A stretch of DNA of 64,000 nucleotides from CAVPDE01 sp964580575 (GTDB lineage: Bacteria > Desulfobacterota > DSM-4660 > Desulfatiglandales > HGW-15). The position numbers and the translations under genes are program-made. How positions within the stretch are numbered: the stretch's first letter is position 1; each line of letters starts with the position of its first letter. Of this stretch, positions 15,949 to 25,070 are shown one piece after another. The stretch covers positions 6,340-70,339 of the forward strand of contig CAZOLJ010000013.1 in NCBI GenBank assembly GCA_964580575.1, in the 5' to 3' direction. The notes below the pieces were generated by a model, which was not told where the DNA came from, did no database searches, and saw only the letters and a list, made by a program, of their open reading frames with translations.

Positions 15949-16802
15949 TCGTGAAGCCGGGGATTCAGTGCACCGGCTACATCCCCGAACTTCGTCAGCC
16001 GGGCTTTCTTCTTTTTCGCCATCAGGGCCTCGTATCGCTCGTCCTCCACCATGGCCACGATCCTGCTGATGCTGGACTCTCCGTCCACAAAGCGCCACGG
16101 GAAGCAGCCGATCACGACTCGCTGATTCAACAGCAGGTCCATGTCCCCGCCCAGGCACTCGGCATGAATGATGCCGTGGTTGAACATCTCGATGTGCATG
16201 AGCTGGTACTTGTCATCGGAGAAGAACTCCTCCAGGCTTTTTCCGAACTTCTTTTCGAAAAACGCCTCTGCTTCCTTGGCCTGGCGAGGCATCCAGGTCC
16301 GGATGATCGTGTTCATGGGATGATCGGCGCTGCCGCAGTCCACTCCGATCCATCTCAGTTTCTTTTTCTTTGCCCATACCGCGAATTCTCTGTCCGGTCC
16401 CGGGTGTTTCACCATGTAGCGAATCTCATCCGCCGTCGGCTGGTCCCATCCATAGTGGTGGTATCCGGTGTGAATGATGAGAATGTCCCCCTCCCTCACC
16501 TCCACCCGCTCCTCCACCTGTTGAGAGGTGTAGAGATCGTAATCCGTGGTGCAGTCGCTGAGATCAACGACTACCCCCTCATGAACCAGAAAATCCAGGT
16601 CCAGGGAGGCGATGTCTTTCCCCGGCGTGTAAAAGTGGATTTCTCCATCGAGATGGGTTCCCACGTGGTTGGAATGGGTGAGGAGCATGCCGTTGGCTCC
16701 GTTGGGAGCCAGTCTCTTGAAGTACTTCACCTGCAAGGGTTCATAGGTCGGCCAGGGCGGCGTTGCAATGCCCAGAGGCACGGTCAAATCAATCAGTTTC
16801 AT
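15894..16802 (-). CDS. cyclase-family (kynurenine-formamidase-like) metal hydrolase
   Basis: 302 residues from the ATG at 16802, where MKLIDLTVPL begins the domain and aggaggaac lies upstream; an in-frame start 45 bases earlier is less likely. The cyclase-family metal motif HxGTHxD...H appears as HVGTHLDGEIHF, with further family features VVDLSDCTTDYD and LRWIGVDCGSADHP. Members hydrolyse amides such as N-formylkynurenine, isatin or ureide-like compounds. In this locus a ureide or ring-opened purine is plausible. The last dozen residues (KGTKAQRHRGTKE) are encoded by the family A repeat and look like a late addition. Confidence 0.82.
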   Translation of the reverse strand: MKLIDLTVPLGIATPPWPTYEPLQVKYFKRLAPNGANGMLLTHSNHVGTHLDGEIHFYTPGKDIASLDLDFLVHEGVVVDLSDCTTDYDLYTSQQVEERVEVREGDILIIHTGYHHYGWDQPTADEIRYMVKHPGPDREFAVWAKKKKLRWIGVDCGSADHPMNTIIRTWMPRQAKEAEAFFEKKFGKSLEEFFSDDKYQLMHIEMFNHGIIHAECLGGDMDLLLNQRVVIGCFPWRFVDGESSISRIVAMVEDERYEALMAKKKKARLTKFGDVAGALNPRLHEEARRKGTKAQRHRGTKE

Positions 16803-16862
16803 AGGTTCCTCCTCTTCCAAGATCTTGAACAAAGACTTTTTAGCCACTCATGCGGGATTTCA

Positions 16863-17005
16863 AAAACGAACCACGGAATGTCGAACACCGAAGGACGAAC
16901 ACCGAAGGAACAAATCCAGAGCACTAAACTTCGTCATTCGACATTCCCTGTTCGACATTCGATATTCGGTTTATCGGTGTGGGCCGTGTACCTTGCACCT
17001 TGCAC
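16863..17005. repeat. interspersed repeat, family B
   Basis: The gap between the cyclase and AllG-like genes holds inverted strings: gaatgtcgaacaccgaagg, aacaccgaaggaacaaatcc, and mirrored gacattccctgttcgacatt. No ORF is credible here. Confidence 0.55.
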
Positions 17006-17018
17006 CCTGTACCTTCTT

Positions 17019-18266
17019 CTATTCTCCATACTTTTTCGCAAAGGCCTCGATCGCATCGTGAAAGCAGTTCTCAGGCGGGTGTACCAGCCCTGCTCCAACC
17101 ATCCCGATGCCCGGCTCTTTGTGGGCCATCCCGGTGTTGATCGCCGGAAGGATCCCGGTCTCCACCACCTTCAACAGGTCAATCCCTGTGGGCGTGCCCC
17201 TGAAATCCAGGGTAGGGATCTGATACGTGTCGTTCTCCTCCAACGTGATTTCATACATCTGCCGGGTGTATCGGATCGCATCACTCGCGCATCCTCCCAC
17301 AAATTTCACAATGGCGGGCGCAGCCGCCATGGCAAATCCGCCGATGCCCGCGGTCTCGGTGATCACCGAGTCTCCGATGTCCAACGCAGCATCCTTTTCA
17401 GAAAAACCCGGGAGATAGAGGCCTTCCACCCTGCCGGCCGGCCCAGTGAACCACTGATCCCCTAGACCGGATACTCTGATGCCGAACTCCGTCCCGTTCC
17501 TGGCCATGGTGGTCACCACGGAACTGCCTTCTACAGAAGCAGCTGCGTCCACGGTGCACTTGCAGGTCGGCATGCTGAGATTGAGGAAAAAGTGATCATT
17601 CCCGTGAATGAAAGCCAGAATTCTTGCAATCTTTTCCCTGCTCTCGTCCACCCTCACCAGATCCGGTGCAATTTCCCGGATGAAGAGAGAGGTCCCTGCC
17701 CTGTTGCGGTTGTGGCCTTCATCCCCCATTTGAAGAGCCTGGGCAATCAGGCTTTTCATGTCAATGGCCCCGTGCCGACCAAGGGCTTTTTTCAGTGCCG
17801 GCGCCAGATCCTCCGCCATCCAGCGGAGCCTCGCGAGAACTTCCTCTGAAAAGGCGCCGTATCGAAGAACCTTGCCCAGACCTTCGTTGAGCGTGCAGTA
17901 GGCCCGGTTCCCGAAGGTCTTGTTCTCCACGACCCAGACCGGCATGCTCCAAGTCACTACACCAGCCATGGGTCCCACGCTTGAATGGTGGTGGCACGGT
18001 TCAAAGAGGACGTCCCCTGAAGCGGCCAGGGCTTCGGCTTCCTGTCTGTTCCTCGCAAGCCCCTCCAGGATCAGGCCCCCGATCACCGCGCCCTTCATGG
18101 GACCGCACATTTTCTCCCACGTCACGGGAGGCCCGGCGTGAAGAATCACATTTCTCTTCATGCCGGGTATTGCTTCTCCCGCAGTCGAGACATCGATCAG
18201 CGTCGGCCTTGCCCTCTGAATTCTGGAGACCGCCTCCTGGTTGGCCTGTTCGATTTTCACCTTCAT
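17019..18266 (-). CDS. DUF1116 protein, AllG/YlbE-like
   Basis: 415 residues, matching E. coli YlbE in length. Shared landmarks include LHAGPPVTWEKMCGPMKGA, FEPCHHHSSVGPMAGV, ENKTFGNRAYCTLNEGLGKV, RVSGLGDQWFTGP, ITETAGIGGFAMAAAP and ETGILPAINTGMAHKEPGIG. In E. coli, FdrA, YlbE and YlbF (AllF, AllG, AllH) have been linked to oxamate carbamoyltransferase, which splits oxalurate to oxamate and carbamoyl phosphate during anaerobic allantoin use. Homologues of the other two lie just upstream here. No carbamate kinase gene is visible to harvest carbamoyl phosphate. Family call is secure; the reaction is by analogy. Confidence 0.87.
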   Translation of the reverse strand: MKVKIEQANQEAVSRIQRARPTLIDVSTAGEAIPGMKRNVILHAGPPVTWEKMCGPMKGAVIGGLILEGLARNRQEAEALAASGDVLFEPCHHHSSVGPMAGVVTWSMPVWVVENKTFGNRAYCTLNEGLGKVLRYGAFSEEVLARLRWMAEDLAPALKKALGRHGAIDMKSLIAQALQMGDEGHNRNRAGTSLFIREIAPDLVRVDESREKIARILAFIHGNDHFFLNLSMPTCKCTVDAAASVEGSSVVTTMARNGTEFGIRVSGLGDQWFTGPAGRVEGLYLPGFSEKDAALDIGDSVITETAGIGGFAMAAAPAIVKFVGGCASDAIRYTRQMYEITLEENDTYQIPTLDFRGTPTGIDLLKVVETGILPAINTGMAHKEPGIGMVGAGLVHPPENCFHDAIEAFAKKYGE

Positions 18267-18279
18267 TTGCCTGCTCCTC

Positions 18280-18459
18280 TTAACGACCCAGTTTTTCGAG
18301 CAGGGAAATCAACCTCTGGTCGCCGCCTGCAGGAGGCTTCCAGCCCATCTGAAGAACCTCCACATCCTCTTTGCGCAAGTTGTCTGCAAAGGAGTCGAGC
18401 CCCACGTTGATGACCTTCAGCTCTTTGCTGAAAAGCTCATTGGTCTTTCTCACATCCAT
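18280..18459 (-). CDS. 59-residue protein between FdrA-like and DUF1116 genes
   Basis: The start at 18459 has an aaaggggg ribosome site. Key segment: LKVINVGLDSFADNL, then VLQMGWKPPAGGD. From memory, a segment of this kind forms the C-terminal end of FdrA-like proteins in some genomes; here it is a separate gene after FdrA and 13 bases before the DUF1116 gene. The likely meaning is a detached small subunit or interaction module of the carbamoyltransferase-type complex. Composition and ribosome site support a real gene. Confidence 0.7.
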   Translation of the reverse strand: MDVRKTNELFSKELKVINVGLDSFADNLRKEDVEVLQMGWKPPAGGDQRLISLLEKLGR

Positions 18460-18499
18460 ATCAAAACCCCCTTTCTTCACAACACGCTGAAAACCGGTT

Positions 18500-18518
18500 G
18501 AGCCCCAGGCCGGGGCTC
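18500..18518. other. intercistronic GC hairpin
   Basis: gagcccc-aggcc-ggggctc forms a 7-bp stem just after the FdrA-like stop and before the 59-residue gene. With no U-run it is more likely an RNA-stability or processing element than a full terminator. Confidence 0.45.
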
Positions 18519-18525
18519 GAAGCGA

Positions 18526-20112
18526 CTATGAGTGCAACAGTGGGCCTGCATTAGGACGGAGCCCCCGGTTTTTTATGACCTGGACCGCCAGCAAGGCTGC
18601 CTGGTAGTTCGAGGGCATGACCAGACATCCGGCAGCCTCCAGCTTCTTTTTCTGCTCCGCCATGTTTTGGAAATCTTTATCAGTGCCGGTGATGGATGCA
18701 ATGACCGAGAGATACCCCCCACGTCCGGCAACCTGTGCTTTTGCTCTGCCTATGCTCTCTGCAAGAGGCCCGCACGGGTCCTCGTGAGCCCCATAACCCA
18801 GAACAACGTCCAGCAGCAGAAGAGCGGTCTCCGGATCAGCCGCTTCCTTGGCGATCCTTTCCTCCCTGAGAGAAGGGTCGATCATGGGATGGGGTCTCCC
18901 CAGAGTGAACACATCGTCACCCATATCCACGATCGCATGTCCCTCTGAACGGTGGGGAGATTGGAGCGCGAGGCCGGGTTCCTTCCGGGTATTGGAGAGA
19001 ATCCTGAAGCTTTCTTCTTCGAAAAGCGCCATGGCTTCTATGGCCAGGGTGCCCCCTGCAAAAAGCCCACGCACATATTTCTGTTCAGAGGCCATGCGCT
19101 TCACTTCCGCCTCCACCACTCTCGCTCTCTCTGCTTCCCAAGGAGACCCCCACCGCTCACGGTATTCCTCCCCTTTCGACAAGGCCACGGCCATGGCCGC
19201 GGCTTCCTCCATGTTGCCGGAAAAGCGGACGGACCCACGAGTCTCCGACGGTTTACGCCCCAGGAAACGGACCACGCAAGGCTTTCCGCTTTCCTCCAGT
19301 TTAGAGAGGACCGTGACCGCCACCTCTTCGGCCGGCGGTTTGGAGAGGACCACGATCACTCGCGTCTCCGGGTCCTGCTTCAAGGCTTCGATCCCCATGA
19401 GCATCATCCGTCCTCTCACTCGACGATCCTGGAGGTCTCTTCCCCCTGTGCCTATGGCTTGAGAGATTCCGCCTCCCATTCGATCAATGCAGCAACAGAC
19501 CTCCTGGAGTCCTGAGCCTGAGGCGGCCACAAGACCGATGGGTCCTCTTCGAACGACATTGGCAAAGCAGAGCGGCTTTCCGTTGAGGATGGCGGTTCCG
19601 CAGTCAGGGCCCATCATGAGAAGCCCCCTCTCCTGTGCCAGATCCTTCAGTTCCACCTCCATTTCAACAGGGACATGGTCGGAAAAAATCATGACGTGAA
19701 GTCCCTTGTTGAGCGCCTGCCTGGCTTCACGGCCGGCATACCGACCGGGAACCGAGATGACCACGAGATTGGCCTCAGGGAAGATCTTGAGCGCTCCATC
19801 GAGGCTCACAGGCCGGTACTCCTCCTGCCCTCCTCCTTGATTTTTCTTTTTCAGGATCTCTTCGGCAATCCGGCAGGCTTCTTCCGCAGTCTCCGCGCTC
19901 TCCGCCTCTATGGCGATGACCAGGTCGTTCGGCTTGGCTGATTCCGCTTCTCCCGAGAGGAGACCGATCTCTTTCATTAGCCCCAGGTTGACTTCTGTTC
20001 CCATGGCCACCACGGCTTCCTTAATGCCGGGCCGTTGCTTCAGCGTCTTGGCGGCCAGCATGAGAAAGACGGAGTCATAATAAGCGTTTTTTCGAACCAG
20101 GAGCTTTTTCAC
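18526..20112 (-). CDS. FdrA/AllF-like protein of the acyl-CoA synthetase fold
   Basis: 528 residues from a GTG start at 20112. The N-terminal part (about 145-260) resembles the CoA-binding and ligase segments of the succinyl-CoA ligase alpha subunit (LLMMGPDCGTAIL, GLVAASGSGLQEVCC). A second ligase-like half (about 340-520) has YVRGLFAGGTLAIEAM and HAIVDMGDD near HPMIDPSLR. E. coli FdrA has the same design and has been linked to oxamate carbamoyltransferase together with YlbE and YlbF homologues. It starts 6 bases after the AllH-like stop, with ggaaggaagg inside that gene as ribosome site. Confidence 0.85.
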   Translation of the reverse strand: MKKLLVRKNAYYDSVFLMLAAKTLKQRPGIKEAVVAMGTEVNLGLMKEIGLLSGEAESAKPNDLVIAIEAESAETAEEACRIAEEILKKKNQGGGQEEYRPVSLDGALKIFPEANLVVISVPGRYAGREARQALNKGLHVMIFSDHVPVEMEVELKDLAQERGLLMMGPDCGTAILNGKPLCFANVVRRGPIGLVAASGSGLQEVCCCIDRMGGGISQAIGTGGRDLQDRRVRGRMMLMGIEALKQDPETRVIVVLSKPPAEEVAVTVLSKLEESGKPCVVRFLGRKPSETRGSVRFSGNMEEAAAMAVALSKGEEYRERWGSPWEAERARVVEAEVKRMASEQKYVRGLFAGGTLAIEAMALFEEESFRILSNTRKEPGLALQSPHRSEGHAIVDMGDDVFTLGRPHPMIDPSLREERIAKEAADPETALLLLDVVLGYGAHEDPCGPLAESIGRAKAQVAGRGGYLSVIASITGTDKDFQNMAEQKKKLEAAGCLVMPSNYQAALLAVQVIKNRGLRPNAGPLLHS

Positions 20113-20118
20113 GGTTGC

Positions 20119-21033
20119 TCAAAGCCTTCCTTCCGTAGAAAACAGAAATCCTGTCAGGGCATCCGTCCCTGAAGTCGCACCACGGCCCACGGCTTTTTCC
20201 ACGGCATCCACAATTTCCTGCTTCCCTTCAGCATCAGAGATGGACCGGACCGTTTCGATCAGATAGTTGGGGAAACGCCCCTGGAGCGCTTGCCACAACA
20301 GCGTTTTGCCTGCGTCACTGGTCCTGTTGATGGCGAGCCAGAGGTCTTCTTTGTTCTTGGAGCAAGGTATCATGGGCTCCCGTCTGTCAGCAACCGCTTT
20401 TGCCTCGGTGGAAAGGAGAAGTTTCAGCGCTTCTTCTCCCAGCAGAACCCCTGTGATGAAATCATCCCCTGAAGGCGTTGACCCTGGCCCAAGTCCCACC
20501 AAGCCGGAGAGGACTTTGAGTCTGGCGGCTTGCGACGGCGCCTTCTGGACCCCGCGCAGCACCTGGATCGCCTTGTCTACGAAAGGATTGTTGGTTCCGT
20601 CTCTGCGGAGGAGTCCGAGGAATCCACCCTCTCTTCCCTTCAAGAGAAGCCCGTCCTTCAGAAGAGAGACTTTCGAAGCGTCAAATCCTCTCACATCCTT
20701 CAGGGTGAGTGTGCCCTGCCAGGTCGGTCGCCTCAAGAGATCCACGACAAAATCCTCTGTGCCCAGATGGTGCCCGTCAAAGCGGATCCGGTCTCCGGGG
20801 ACAAGGCGTTTTTTTTGATTCCGGAAAAGGGCGGGAACACAAACGCTCAGATAGGTCATGGCGCGAGTCTCGTCGACAAGAGAGACGAGGAACCCTCGGC
20901 GGTGGCGTGCGTTCACGGCGTTGGAGAAAACGGAAATCACCTCCCCCCATCCGGTCAGGGATGGCACCCCTGCCCCGACCAGGGTCGGCAACATCCGCTC
21001 TCTTGCCCGTTTGTCAAGGGTGGCCCTTTCCAT
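20119..21033 (-). CDS. DUF2877 protein, AllH/YlbF-like
   Basis: 304 residues from the ATG at 21033; an upstream TTG at 21090 is possible. The hallmark GLGPGSTPSGDDFITGVLLG lies near residue 200. E. coli YlbF (AllH) is the third protein tied to oxamate carbamoyltransferase activity. The gene opens the AllH-AllF-small-AllG order on the minus strand. Its start overlaps by 20 bases the end of the very large Calx-beta/RCC1 gene, an odd neighbour for a cytoplasmic catabolic set and perhaps simply read-through. Confidence 0.82.
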   Translation of the reverse strand: MERATLDKRARERMLPTLVGAGVPSLTGWGEVISVFSNAVNARHRRGFLVSLVDETRAMTYLSVCVPALFRNQKKRLVPGDRIRFDGHHLGTEDFVVDLLRRPTWQGTLTLKDVRGFDASKVSLLKDGLLLKGREGGFLGLLRRDGTNNPFVDKAIQVLRGVQKAPSQAARLKVLSGLVGLGPGSTPSGDDFITGVLLGEEALKLLLSTEAKAVADRREPMIPCSKNKEDLWLAINRTSDAGKTLLWQALQGRFPNYLIETVRSISDAEGKQEIVDAVEKAVGRGATSGTDALTGFLFSTEGRL

Positions 21034-24000
21034 TTTTCTTGAACCTGATCTTAGCAACTCCCGGAGACCATCCTGGCGCGGAAGCGGCAATGGCTACCTC
21101 TCGTGACTCTGCCTTGCGGGATTCGGTCATTGCAAGATCAAAAAAAGCCGTGGTCTCCCCTGCAGGAAGGATCACAAAGGGAGGCACAGCCACTCCGGAA
21201 GGGTCATCGGAAAAAAGGTCTACCACAAGGTCGAAGGGCAGAGCTCTTAGGATCGTGACCATCCCTTTTCTGCTCGGAGACTTTCCGTTGACACCGTTGT
21301 CTTCTTCCACTCCCAGAAAGAGGTTCACGGGCTCGTTGTCTTCCACATCGATTCTCCGTGCTTCAGAGCCCCAGCCGGGGACGCTCGCCGTGATCACCAC
21401 CTCCTGAATCCCGTCGACTTCCCAGTCATCGAGAACCTGGATGGAAAAGGGCGCAGTGGTTTGGCCTGCCATGATCACGACCGTGGCAGGCACGATCACT
21501 TCCGTCGTATCTTCCGAGCTGAGATAGACCGTAATGTCCCTGTCCGGGGGAGCGCTCAGGCTGACCTGACCCCGAAGGGGCAGCCAACCGTCACTCTCTG
21601 TCACAAGGGGAGAAACCTTGATGGAAAGGGCTGCCCTCTCATTGTCATCGATTTCGATCATAGCCCCGGCCGGAACATAGCCAAGGGCAAAAGCCGTCAC
21701 ACGAACCGCCTGAGGACCATCGACCAGCGTGTCGTCCCAAACCGTCAGGTCAAAGGAGGCGGATGTCTGATCTGCGGGGATGGTCATGCAGCCAGGCACA
21801 GAGACCTCCATTGGATTGCTGGAAGTCAGCGTCACCACGAGATCTCTCTTGAGGGCCTCTTTGAGAATCACAGCTCCTTTTCCCACGAGCACTCCGTCTC
21901 CTTCGGCCACGACCTGAGGAAGAAGGACGGAGAGCGCTATGAGGTCAAGGGGTTCATTTTCCGATGCCCCGATTGTCTCAACAGGGATGTTCTGGGTCCC
22001 AAAAGTGCCGTCTCCGAGCTGACCGGAGCCGTTGTCTCCCCACGCCCACACCGTTCCGTCGTTTCTGAGAGCCAGGCTGTGATTGGCGCCCGCTGCCAGG
22101 CCGATCACGCCGACCAGATCTGACACTTGGACCGGGGTGCTGCCGGGTTGAAAGATACTGTTTCCCAGCTGGCCGTAATCATTCTGCCCCCAGGCCCACA
22201 CGGTTCCATTCGATTTCAGGGACAGGCTGTGGGACGCCCCGGCGGCAACGAGATTAACTCCGCTTAATCCCGTGACGGGAACCGGGGTTGTCACATGATC
22301 ATAGGGAGAATCTCCCACCTGTCCCTCCCAGTTTCGGCCCCAGGCCCACACCTTTTGATCGCTTTGAACCGCTAAACAGTGATAGCCGCCTGCCGCGACA
22401 GAGACGACATGGGAGAGACCCGAAACCTGAACCGGCCGGGTGCGGGTATGAAAGGATCTATCTCCGAGCTGGCCGTCCCCATTAGCTCCCCACGCCCAAA
22501 GGGTTCCGTCCCTCTTGAGCGCAAGATTGTGGTACTGCCCTGCAGCGATGGCGATCACCTCAGTCAAGGGTGAAACGCGCTCGGGGCTATTGCGGTTCTC
22601 TGTCGTGCCGTTACCCAGCTGACCTGAACTGTTATCCCCCCAAGCCCACACGGTCTCGTCCTTTTTGAGCGCGAGGGAATGGCCATATCCTGCTGCAACA
22701 GCCGTAACTTCTGTGAGATGAAGCACTGGAACCGACTGAGCTCTGGACAGGAATGTCCCGTCGCCCAGTTGGCCGTTGCTGTTATCCCCCCAGGCCCAGA
22801 CCCTTCCATCCCCGGTCAGGGCCAGAGTGTGATTTCCCCCTCCGGCAACAGCAAAGACGTCACTGAGAGAAGTCCCTCGGACTGGCCTATTTCTGTTAAT
22901 CGTGCTTCCGTCAGCCAGCTGAGTGGACCCGTTGTCCCCCCACGCCCAGACGGTGCCGTTGTCGTCGAGGGCCATGGAGTGATACTCCCCTGCGGCTACG
23001 GAAGGCGCAAAACGGGCGTCTTCACGCTCATCAAGGACCACCATGGTATCAGACCCTGAGGTCCAGCCCGGGACCGAAGCCGTGATCGTGACCGTCTGCG
23101 GACCATCGATAACCACATCATTCCGAAGGGTCAGATCAAAGGAGGCAGATCTTTTCCCTTTGGAAATCATGACGCTCTCAGGAACCGTCACTTCCGTTAG
23201 ATCGTCACTAGACAATGAAACGATGACATCCTTGTCGACCGGAGCGCTGGTCTGGACCGTCCCTCGCGAAGGGAGAAGGCCTTCCCCTTCTCTTGCGGTC
23301 TCAGGGACATCCACCGTCAGGGTGGCCGACTCGTTGTCATTCACACGAACGACTCCACTGATCGCCCCTCCACCCGGAAGAGTCGCTGTGATCGTCACGG
23401 TCTGAGTCCCGTCCAGGAGCTCGTCGTCCACTGTGGTCAGATCAAAGAGGACAGAGCTTTCTCCAGCAGGGAATAGGGCCGTTTTGTCCACTCTCAACTC
23501 CGTGGGGTCGGAAGAGGCCATGCGCATTTCCATGCCCACAGGAGGGGGAATCAAGGCCCCAAGGGTCACGGGAGCGATCCGATCCGTGTCTTTTCCTTCT
23601 GTGACGCTCTCCGGGACGCTTAGAAAGAAACAGGAAGGATAATCTTTCAGATTGCTCTCGGCGAAATCCGCCGGTGTTCCTCCTCCCCTTGAAAGCCCCG
23701 CCAGACCGTCCCGTATTCCAATATCCAGATGGGTAAGACGAAGGGTACCATCAAAGAACATTTCGATCTGGAAACTGTTACGCTTTCCTGAACAGTTTTT
23801 GGCTACATCCTGGAAGGTGACGACCGCTCTGTCCGTCAACTGCTTCCAGGAGACTTTGCCGCCATAGGAAGGATTCAAATCGTCAAAAAGGACTGAGATG
23901 CGAGGCTGACTGAAATGTCGGTCCAGTGACTCCTCATAAGAACTGTCGCCCGAGGAAAACGTCACAGACCCATTACTGCCGATAAAGAACGATCGGTAGC

Positions 24001-24952
24001 GCACCCCATAGAAAGGGATCTCCGCACCCCCGGCCAACGGGACAGTGGCGTAGGAATCGTCTGCCAGAGAAAGGGGCTTTCCCCCGGAAGGGTCCGCGGG
24101 AAAAGCATAGGATGGAGTCCTGCAAACGGTGTACCCCGACTTGGAGCCGTCCGGCACAAAGGTGAGGGTTTGGTTCCGGATAGCGTTGTCAGCCTGATCG
24201 AAGATCTCCGTGAAGAAGTCCGGCCTGTCATCATCCTCTAGGGTCAGGATGGCCGTGCTCGGAGCCCCCAGGACCGCTCCACCCGTGGGATTGCTGAGCG
24301 TGAGCTTGACGGTCTTCTCTCCTTCGGCTACCGAATCATCAAGGAGGGGGACGGAAAAGGATTTACTCACCTCGCCGTTGTGAAAGATCAGCGTCCCTGA
24401 GGAGCTCTCATAATCCGCTCCGGCCGAAGCGCTCCCGTTAACCGTTTCATAGTCGACACGAATCTCGCCGCTGCTGCTCGATGTGCGCATCACCGTGATG
24501 ACGGCACTTCGCTGCTTTTCCCCGACAGAGTAAGAAGAGGAACTGAAACGGACTTGGCCCGGGTCATTGTCTTTGATCTCCATGGCCTCTTCGGCGGACG
24601 ACCCGTCCTCGGCCGACGCTGTGATGAGGACGCTCTGTGCGCCGTCCACCTCTCCGTCATCAATAATCGTGATATCAAAGGAGGCCGAGGTTTCTCCTGC
24701 GTGAATCAGCACGGACTCAGGCAGGTCGACTTGCGCGGAGTCACTCGAAGAAAGGCGGATGACAAGGTCTGAAGCAAGGCTCCTTGGAATGGAGACCGTC
24801 CCCGCATCGGACAAGATACCGCTGTCTTCGGAAGCCTGGCTGGGTACTCGCACGGCGAGGGCTGCCGCCGTTGAGGGAAAAAATGTTTGAGCCAAGAGGA
24901 TCCCCAGGATCAAGGGGATGACCCGCATTCCTGAAAGAACCGTCTTCGTCAT
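21014..24952 (-). CDS. large exported protein with Calx-beta-like repeats and a seven-repeat RCC1 propeller
   Basis: 1312 residues. A signal peptide occupies the first 32 residues (IPLILGILLAQTFFPSTAAA). Two Calx-beta-like units follow (about 30-245; the second is the clearest, with GSASAGADYESSSGTL). Next comes a nidogen-like region (about 245-440), then two more Calx-like units. Seven tandem RCC1 repeats of about 50 residues each carry the core ALxxDGTVWAWGDNxxGQLG, enough for one complete seven-bladed propeller. Three further Calx-like units end the protein. No transmembrane anchor or sorting signal is evident at the C-terminus. Probable role: surface or extracellular binding or adhesion; substrate unknown. 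Confidence 0.85.
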   Translation of the reverse strand: MTKTVLSGMRVIPLILGILLAQTFFPSTAAALAVRVPSQASEDSGILSDAGTVSIPRSLASDLVIRLSSSDSAQVDLPESVLIHAGETSASFDITIIDDGEVDGAQSVLITASAEDGSSAEEAMEIKDNDPGQVRFSSSSYSVGEKQRSAVITVMRTSSSSGEIRVDYETVNGSASAGADYESSSGTLIFHNGEVSKSFSVPLLDDSVAEGEKTVKLTLSNPTGGAVLGAPSTAILTLEDDDRPDFFTEIFDQADNAIRNQTLTFVPDGSKSGYTVCRTPSYAFPADPSGGKPLSLADDSYATVPLAGGAEIPFYGVRYRSFFIGSNGSVTFSSGDSSYEESLDRHFSQPRISVLFDDLNPSYGGKVSWKQLTDRAVVTFQDVAKNCSGKRNSFQIEMFFDGTLRLTHLDIGIRDGLAGLSRGGGTPADFAESNLKDYPSCFFLSVPESVTEGKDTDRIAPVTLGALIPPPVGMEMRMASSDPTELRVDKTALFPAGESSVLFDLTTVDDELLDGTQTVTITATLPGGGAISGVVRVNDNESATLTVDVPETAREGEGLLPSRGTVQTSAPVDKDVIVSLSSDDLTEVTVPESVMISKGKRSASFDLTLRNDVVIDGPQTVTITASVPGWTSGSDTMVVLDEREDARFAPSVAAGEYHSMALDDNGTVWAWGDNGSTQLADGSTINRNRPVRGTSLSDVFAVAGGGNHTLALTGDGRVWAWGDNSNGQLGDGTFLSRAQSVPVLHLTEVTAVAAGYGHSLALKKDETVWAWGDNSSGQLGNGTTENRNSPERVSPLTEVIAIAAGQYHNLALKRDGTLWAWGANGDGQLGDRSFHTRTRPVQVSGLSHVVSVAAGGYHCLAVQSDQKVWAWGRNWEGQVGDSPYDHVTTPVPVTGLSGVNLVAAGASHSLSLKSNGTVWAWGQNDYGQLGNSIFQPGSTPVQVSDLVGVIGLAAGANHSLALRNDGTVWAWGDNGSGQLGDGTFGTQNIPVETIGASENEPLDLIALSVLLPQVVAEGDGVLVGKGAVILKEALKRDLVVTLTSSNPMEVSVPGCMTIPADQTSASFDLTVWDDTLVDGPQAVRVTAFALGYVPAGAMIEIDDNERAALSIKVSPLVTESDGWLPLRGQVSLSAPPDRDITVYLSSEDTTEVIVPATVVIMAGQTTAPFSIQVLDDWEVDGIQEVVITASVPGWGSEARRIDVEDNEPVNLFLGVEEDNGVNGKSPSRKGMVTILRALPFDLVVDLFSDDPSGVAVPPFVILPAGETTAFFDLAMTESRKAESREVAIAASAPGWSPGVAKIRFKKNGKGHP

Positions 24953-24990
24953 AGGGTTTGAAGGATGTGCCTATCCGGCGTTGAGTTTCG

Positions 24991-25028
24991 AAAAAAAAGC
25001 ACAGAAAAGGTTAAGCCGTTTTCTGTGC
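24991..25028 (-). terminator. rho-independent terminator after fabF
   Basis: On the minus strand gcacagaaaa and ttttctgtgc form a 10-bp stem with a 10-base loop, followed by eight T. It closes the yceD-rpmF-fabG-acpP-fabF operon. Confidence 0.9.
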
Positions 25029-25070
25029 ATCACCCTCCCTCAAAACAAAGAGCGGAGCGTATTGATCTTT

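Noticed and set aside
15912..17465. 517-codon plus-strand open frame
   Set aside because: Antisense to the cyclase and DUF1116 genes and crossing a repeat; no ribosome site or domain.
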